A DNA stretch of 64,000 bases from Ulva prolifera. Its lineage: Eukaryota; Chlorophyta; Ulvophyceae; Ulvales; Ulvaceae. This document shows positions 57,811 through 64,000 of this stretch, piece after piece. Position 1 is the first letter of the stretch; every line of letters begins with the position of its first letter. The translations under genes were made by a program, and so were the position numbers. Location of the stretch: positions 1,724,800 to 1,788,799 of the forward strand of contig CM041198.1 of NCBI GenBank assembly GCA_023078555.1. The letters run 5' to 3'. Below the pieces are notes generated by a model. It saw only the letters and a program-made list of their open reading frames with translations, made no database searches and was not told the origin of the DNA.

Positions 57811-58208
57811 GTAAACCACCCCTTCACAGATGAGTCTCCGTGTGCAGCCGGTTTCACAGGAATGTTAAGCACAGCAGCCAGCCTCTACAGCAACGCCCTG
57901 ACGAACCTACATCTTTTGTTGCGCTGCCACAATCATGGACCGTCTGCTCAGGGTCATTCAACCCATGTTATTGGGATGAGCGCTTCTATTCCAGGCACGT
58001 CGACGCTGGTTGAAGCGGGCAAGCGTGCCCTGTGGTTCTTTGAACCACACTCGAAGCGTTCGCCCGTTTGAACGATGTTGATCCAAGATCGCGGATTGAT
58101 CCATCGCACCAAACCTCAGCAAGCACCCTGTCTCTCCTGCGCTCAAAGCTGAGTCCAGTTGCGTGGACGACCTCTTGAGTTCTTGCAATCGTCACGAACA
58201 TTCAGCCA

Positions 58209-61200
58209 TCATGCAGTCGAGATCACCACGACCGGCTGGCCTCGAGTGACGGTGGAGCCCTTCTGTGACAGGACAGCCACAACAGTTCCTGCACAATACT
58301 GTGCGCCTTCAGCTTTGGCGCAAGCCTGTGGACACATCCGCAGGACTGCAGGCGGAGGTGTGCCGATGCATGGACCCCCGTCGATCGACCCAGCAGAGCA
58401 AGAGCAGTCAAGGCTTCAAAAACCACAAAGGTTCAGCACAGCACCTGCAGTGGCTGCAAGGACGGGCGTCTCCATCTTCATGGCTTCAAGCACAAACAGG
58501 TGGTGCCCAACAGCGACAACGTCACCGGTGTTGCAGCTCATCTCCCACACATGTCCTGGGAACGGCGCGGGGACCTGCAGATGCGCCCAGCATTCACTCA
58601 CTGGAAAGCAACTGTCAAGCAACTGTCCCGGCGCGATGCGTGTGCTAGAGGTTGACACAGCGTCCCGCACCTTTTCGAACTCTGGCCCGTCAAACTGCTC
58701 GAGGCTGTCGGCGGCATCGTCGCTCGCCCCGCCCTTCCCGCCACCCGGGGTATACCCGGCAGCCTCCAGCGTTTCCAGGATCTGCGCATCTTTCGCCATG
58801 ATCGTGGCTGCAGCTGCAGCCTGCCGCTCGCGGAGGGCCTCAACTTGCGGCGCAATGCCCTCGCAGAACTGCCCGTGCTCAGCAAAGTCAAACAGCTCCT
58901 CTGTGGCCTCGATGTGGTGCAGGCCCGCGGCAAAGTCACGCCGCTGCCGCGCCAGCTCCTCCTCTGTGACCTCGTAGAATCGAATCTGGTCGAAAATCTC
59001 CAGCAGCCAGGGCTTGCCGGGCCGGAACGACGCTGAACTGCAGAAGGTGTTCCAGATGGGCAGGGATCTGCCCATCAGCTGGTACCCGCCGGGACTGTTC
59101 ATCGGATAGATGCACAGGTAGACACCCCCCAAGCCGACCGTGCCCTGCACCCGCAAGTCTAGGTAGAGCAGCTGCTTCAGGACATGTGGAACGGCATTGC
59201 GGGGAGAGATGCTCACCTCCCAGGTGAATGTTCTGGCCGGGTTGTACTTCGGACAAGACAGCCTGTGCAGCGGGTTGACAGGAACCGCGCATGGAGCTCC
59301 GAGATACACATCTCCCAACCCAAACACCTGTAAACGGCAAAACCACCGTGAGCATTGAGCAGGCCTGCACGAACGAGGACCCGCTCGGCTGGCGACAGCC
59401 TGGAGGGTGTCAGCCAGTGCTGGGTCGCCGGCCCGATCACATGTGACAATTCCGAATATTCAGGTCTAATTTCTGGGTGGCAGCCCTGGACATGCCACAA
59501 AGCGGCCCAACACTGGTGTCAGTGGCATGGCCTACCGGTCAACAGGCGTTGCAGTCGAGGCCGTGCATGCATGTGCAACGCCTGTTCAACATCAAGGCAG
59601 ATGCCAGGAAGCAGCGGACCATGTACGATGCGTCAAACATGATGCGCTTCACTTCCTCCGCGCCTCCGTCCAGGCCGTTGATCTCAGCTACAAACGGCAC
59701 GTTGTCTGGCAGGTACGCCGCCTCTGACCGCACTGACTGCGAGTACTTCTGCATCGCGTCTCTGGAGCACGAGTCTGCGAACGCCATGGGCAGCCGCAGC
59801 ACCCGTGACTTGACTTTCAGGTTCGACACGTCAGGCATCGCAGCCTCCGCCCTGTAAACCAGTGTTGGGTCGCTTTGCAGCATTTTCAGGGGGTTCCACC
59901 CAAATAATAGAGCTGGATATTCGAAATTGTTCAGTGTGATCAGGCCTGATGACCCAACACTGCTGTAAACCACACACACGCCTCCTGAGACACATCGCAT
60001 GCATGCAAAGTAAATCTGAATTCACCAAGCTGTATCCTATCAGACATGGACAACTCCGATTTGACGGGACCACATATGCCGACTTAGCAGAATCGATGGT
60101 GCCCAGGCAGTGCGGCGGGCACGTAGATGCTGCTGTCTGCCTGAGGTGAAGCCTTCAGGCTGGCTCGATCGGCAGCATGTCACGCATATACTCATTGACA
60201 AGCACGGCCAGCAGCTTCCTACCTTTCCAGGAGCGCCAGCATCTTCTCAAGAGGTAGGACCATCGGGTCGTACTCCAGCAACACTGACCGCACACCCGGG
60301 TTGCTCTCCACGAAGCCCTCCGGGGCATTCTTCTGCAGCCACTTCTCCAATTCTGCCACCTTTGCACGCGAGAAGAAGTCCAGCACCATGTCGCCAAACT
60401 CCACAAACACGTATCGGTCGCCTGCTAGCCGCCAGATCGAGTCCTTGCTTCTGCGAAGCACAGCCTGTGCCGGCTCTGCTCCCTGTGGTGGTGGTTCCAC
60501 CTCCTGCAACCGCATGCACGCCCCTCCGCAGCTGCCAACACAGTGACCTCCACATTGTGCTGTGATACAGATGCGGATCCATGAATTCAGAAAAAAGAGG
60601 GCATCTAGTGCATGCTCTTCTCGACGGGGCAACGGCATGTCGAAGACCCCGGGGCCTTAACCAGACGTGCATCTAGAATCTGCCTCATGCCCATTCGCGA
60701 TCACTAGCGCACGCTGAGAGGCACACAAGAGGGTCCTCAGATGCATGGTCACGCAGCCAATGGGGACACACTGGATGGCTGTCAGCAAGCAGCGGCTGGC
60801 CGGTGGTGGCTGCCTCGTGCACGGCGGCGATGCGGTCGCGCAGCAGCCGCCGCTTCGCCATGGCAAAGTCGACTGTCGTGAGACAGAACTTCACCTTGTC
60901 TCCAGGCCGCACTTGGCCCCACTTCCACATCTCGGGCTGCATGCATGGCCTGAGCGTTACGTAACCCTGGCAGTTGTGGATGTGCAGCGCTCGCTCACCA
61001 TGCGCATGCCAGCGCTCGATCATAGCACAACAGCAAAGGGATGAGCGCTCGCGATACCTGCTGAAGGGAAGCGGGAATGGCGTTGTGCAGAGACGATTCT
61101 GCCGCCTGCACGTCCCTCGAAACAACCAAGTTGCCATACAGCGTCGTGTGCAAGGTGCGCTGCGGCGGATGCATGCCCGATTCCGAAAGCAAGCCTTCGA

Positions 61201-63930
61201 TGCCATGCACACGCGGCCCCAGGAGTTCTATCCTGGGGCTCAAAAGACAGAGGCGAGGATCCAAGCGTGCAGGGCCGAGCGTGCAGCAGCATGGCGTGCA
61301 AGGCACTCAAAGGGTGTTGTGGCGTGCAAGGCACTCAAAGGGTGTTGTGGCGTGCAAGGCATTCAAAGGGTGTTGTGGCGTGCAAGGCACTCAAAGGGTG
61401 TTGTGGCCTGTCTACCACTCTTGAACACCATGCTGATGCCACGTTCAGAAGGGGAACACAACATCACAGCAATGCAGACGAGCATGCAGAGTGCGCACCA
61501 GGATAGTAGTAGCCGGGCAGACAAAGCCGCCAAGACTGGGGCCATCGGCGCACAGGATGACCGGCATGTCACCCGTGAAATTGATCGTGCCGAGGGGGTA
61601 CACGTGGTCGTGGACGTTGCTAGGGTGGGCTCCGCCCTCCCCGCCGTCGCTGCGGGCAAACTGTGGCTTCGGGCCTGAGAGCCGGATCCCCAGGCGGTTT
61701 GAGTTGTAGTGCACTTTATACTCAGACGACGTGAGTATCTGAAAGCACACACCCAGTCAATGTCCAATAGGATACGGCTCAGTAAATTTAGATTTACTTT
61801 ACTTTACACACCCGTCTCAGTGATATGTACAAACCTGGCCACCTTGAGAGCGCATGCAACGTGGCGGGGTGGTCTGGAAAGAGACTGTATCTGGCAAACA
61901 AGTGATAAAATACACACACAATACACACAAGGGAGAAGGGGGGGGGCCTCACTTCCATGTCGGCTTCAGTGAAGTAATCTGGAGCAGCCTGTGGCCCCTG
62001 CAGCATGTAAACTGTCCACAGGGAGCCGTCCTCAGAAGCCTCGCCGAACGCCGGCCGCCACGGCTCCGCCACCGAGGTGTGGTGCACGTCATTGCCTGGA
62101 CTGCCAAGCTCGCAAGAGTCGCCCACCTGCACCGCACACGACACCCTCCTGATTCCCAAGCGAGGCCTCCGCACCGAAGCAGCATGCCACCACACCACGT
62201 TGAAGTTTGAGGAGCAGGAACTCGATGCAAAAGAGCAAGCGCTGTCGATACGAGGAACACGGGATCATTCTGTTCCGCCTAAACATCGCAGGCTCGCGGT
62301 GCTGACCAAGTGCTGAGTCACACTGCTGAGGCGCTGAGGTGCAAACGCATGCCAGTCAGTGCCAGCCACGGCGTCCTGAGCTCATAGCTCCAAAACAGCC
62401 AAAAACAGGGCAGACCCGATGTCCAGCACAGTCACCTGGGGACTGTGGCCGCTTGCAGATGCCGTGTGGTCAGGCGCACCTGCAACGGGCGCCCCTGGTA
62501 GCCACCTAGGTTGCCGGAGGGGAAGGTGGAGCGGCTCCCCAGATACAAAGGGGCGTCGAAGCCACCATCCACTGCGATGTAGCACCGGACGCCCTGCGCT
62601 ACAGCGCCGACAGAGACGATGTCGCCAGCAGCCACTTGGAAGTTCTCCCACATCGGGCGTGCTACGGCAGAGCCACCTGATGCCACGTTGACGGGCGTTT
62701 CGCCGCCACACACCGCGACAGTGGCCGCGCGATGGAACTTCAGCCGGGGCCCCCTCAGCGTCACCTCGAGTGCCGCGGTGCGGTCGTCGTTGCCGCAGAG
62801 TGCGTTGGCATACTGCAGCGACAGGGCGTCCATCGGCCCGGAGGGTGGCACCTGTAGACACGATTCGGCGTACATCGGGTGCATGACCGAGTGGGCGATG
62901 ACTGACCTCGTGCGATGAAGGCCTCAGGCATACGTCGCGGTGTGCTGGAGCAGATGTGTAAAGGCTGGCCCAAGGCACGAGACAATCATGGCTAAGGGCC
63001 ACCAGTGGCCAGACCCCTAGGTTCATCCGACTGTGTTCCGCAGCATGCATGGGGTCACATGGCGCGCAGCATGCATGCGGGCACATGGCCAGACTGGCAG
63101 AGAGCACACCCCTACAGACCACAGCTTGGTGCGCCCTGGGAAGTCCTGGACTGTTGTCGACACACCCGCGTCCAGCACCTGCAGAGGCAGTTGCACGTTG
63201 GCGTGCCGCAGGCGGACAGCGGACGGCACCGCGCACCCACACCGCCGATGCCACGGGGCAGCCTCGGGACATCATGTGCCCTGTCCGTATGTGCCAGACG
63301 CTCGGACATGACGGCGCCGACAGCCCGCCGCGCAACAGCGCCGAGAGCTTCCCACTCAAACGCACCGCGCATGCAATGCACTACACACCCTTACGGAGGC
63401 TCCACAAACGGATGAATTGCGGCACCAGGTGTTCATGTGAGGAGGCCGATGCATGTACGCGCAAAAACCGTGTCCTGTCATAGTGGATGTAGCTCTGCCA
63501 GAACATGCTGCAGCGTTGTGTACGGCCGTGCATGCATGCTTGTGGGACCCCATTCACATCGCGGCCCCCCCCCCCGGGGGGTCGTAGCCCGCCCGACGCA
63601 CACACGCAGGTGGAGGGGAACACACACACCTCCACGAAGCTGGGAGTAAACTCCAGGTGTGAAAGCAGCGTCGTGTCGTACTGCGACCCCGCAAACAGCG
63701 CACTCCCCAGCACACACTCCAGGAGCTGCGCGTTGGTGGCGATGCCCTTCACGCGCATGCGCGCGAGCGCCTCGGCCATGCGTTCCAGAGCCTCCTCACG
63801 GCTGCTGCCATGCACCATGACCTTTGCCAGCAGCGAGTCGTAGTTCGGAGTCACCTCGGTGCCTGCCGCGATCCACGTGTCCACGCGCAGCCCCTCCACC
63901 TCCGGCCACGCCACCTCTCCAATCGTCCCA
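58209..63930 (-). CDS. DUR1: Urea carboxylase, C-terminal part (continues past the window edge)
   Basis: Biotin enzyme that carboxylates urea to allophanate using ATP and bicarbonate. Exons on the minus strand, in order of translation: 63930-63630, 63178-63110, 62851-62480, 62126-61953, 61738-61499, 60936-60772, 60503-60223, 59851-59620, 59327-59217, 59144-58445 and 58288-58209. All phases agree, giving 907 residues plus stop. Exon one is the end of the biotin carboxylase domain ([20 protein letters not shown]). Next comes the KipA/AHS2-like half ([79 protein letters not shown]), then the KipI/AHS1-like half ([54 protein letters not shown]), then the biotinyl domain with EAMKMETPV (about 58461-58490), whose Lys carries biotin. 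The ATP-grasp core lies beyond 64000. Nothing resembling allophanate hydrolase follows, as expected when the two enzymes are separate. Confidence 0.93.
60007..60084 (-). mobile_element. Short LINE-A-tail-like repeat in urea carboxylase intron
   Basis: On the minus strand: CGGCATATGTGGTCCCG, CGGAGTTGTCCATGTC, GGATACAGCTTGGTGAATTC. It lies in the intron 59852-60222. Confidence 0.8.
61293..61407. repeat. 28-bp minisatellite, about four units, in urea carboxylase intron
   Basis: The unit begins GGCGTGCAAGGCACTC and ends GGGTGTTGT. Four head-to-tail copies are nearly identical (one C to T). It lies in the intron 60937-61498. Confidence 0.95.
61756..61808 (+). mobile_element. Short LINE-A-tail-like repeat in urea carboxylase intron
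   Basis: A 5'-shortened copy: GTCAATGTCCAATAGG, then ATACGGCTCAGTAAATTT and AGATTTACTTTACTTTAC. It lies in the intron 61739-61952. Confidence 0.8.
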
Positions 63931-64000
63931 CTGCACCCACGCACAATGTCTCCCGATATCCGCGTTGACCACCTTTTGACCACCTTTCGCAGATTGAGTG

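Larger units (their letters stand above)
56209..58208. other. Convergent spacer between DUR3 and urea carboxylase
   Basis: It should hold both 3' untranslated regions. No other gene is supported. A short LINE-A-tail-like repeat lies at 57731-57810. Confidence 0.6.

Noticed and set aside
60685-61212. Long minus-strand frame extending upstream of a urea carboxylase exon
   Set aside because: Only 60772-60936 matches the family; the rest is intron read-through.
61293-61407. CRISPR-like array
   Set aside because: The units are directly adjacent with no spacers, and the host is eukaryotic; this is a minisatellite.

Overview
This window looks like nuclear DNA of a green alga (Chlorophyta; the class is not determinable by eye). 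The evidence is intron-rich genes with plant-type products: a DUR3 urea transporter that reads like land-plant DUR3, a urea carboxylase without a fused allophanate hydrolase, a CCT-motif protein and a SUV39/SUVH-like SET protein. Introns mostly end in TGCAG with little polypyrimidine tract. TGTAA, the usual chlorophyte polyadenylation signal, occurs downstream of several genes and at the 3' ends of both retrotransposon families.

Layout. 1-13.2 kb is a head-to-tail series of non-LTR retrotransposons on the + strand: a LINE with an APE-type endonuclease (LINE-A), then a 5'-truncated copy (R1) and a full-length copy (R2) of a second family with N-terminal zinc fingers, an RT and a C-terminal restriction-like endonuclease (RLE). 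They are separated by (ACAT)n tracts. From 13.18 kb lies a tandem segmental duplication with a 6,855-bp period. Each copy carries a five-exon CCT-motif gene. The left part of the repeat is almost identical between copies and the right part is clearly diverged. The second copy is interrupted at 25.85-31.62 kb by an inverted retroelement block (RLE copy R3, a short fragment, a truncated LINE-A). It is interrupted again at 31.78-32.90 kb by a 1.1-kb G/T-rich element flanked by a 10-bp direct repeat. The first copy keeps both sites empty.

33.4-36.7 kb has no recognisable gene but holds a long inverted-repeat pair. 36.7-43.7 kb is one large gene for a SET-domain histone lysine methyltransferase, whose N-terminal half is a run of about six similar CxxC...CxxC modules that I do not recognise. 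43.7-50.7 kb is gene-poor.

50.8-64 kb is a urea-use cluster. DUR3 (+, 18 exons, 707 residues, all splice phases consistent) converges with urea carboxylase (-, eleven exons in the window, its 5' part beyond the right edge). Together they would import urea and carboxylate it to allophanate; allophanate hydrolase is not in the window. Short (about 50-95 bp) LINE-A-tail-like repeats sit in introns of the SET, DUR3 and urea carboxylase genes and between genes.

All gene models were built by hand from reading frames and GT/AG boundaries, so exon edges may be off by a few bases.
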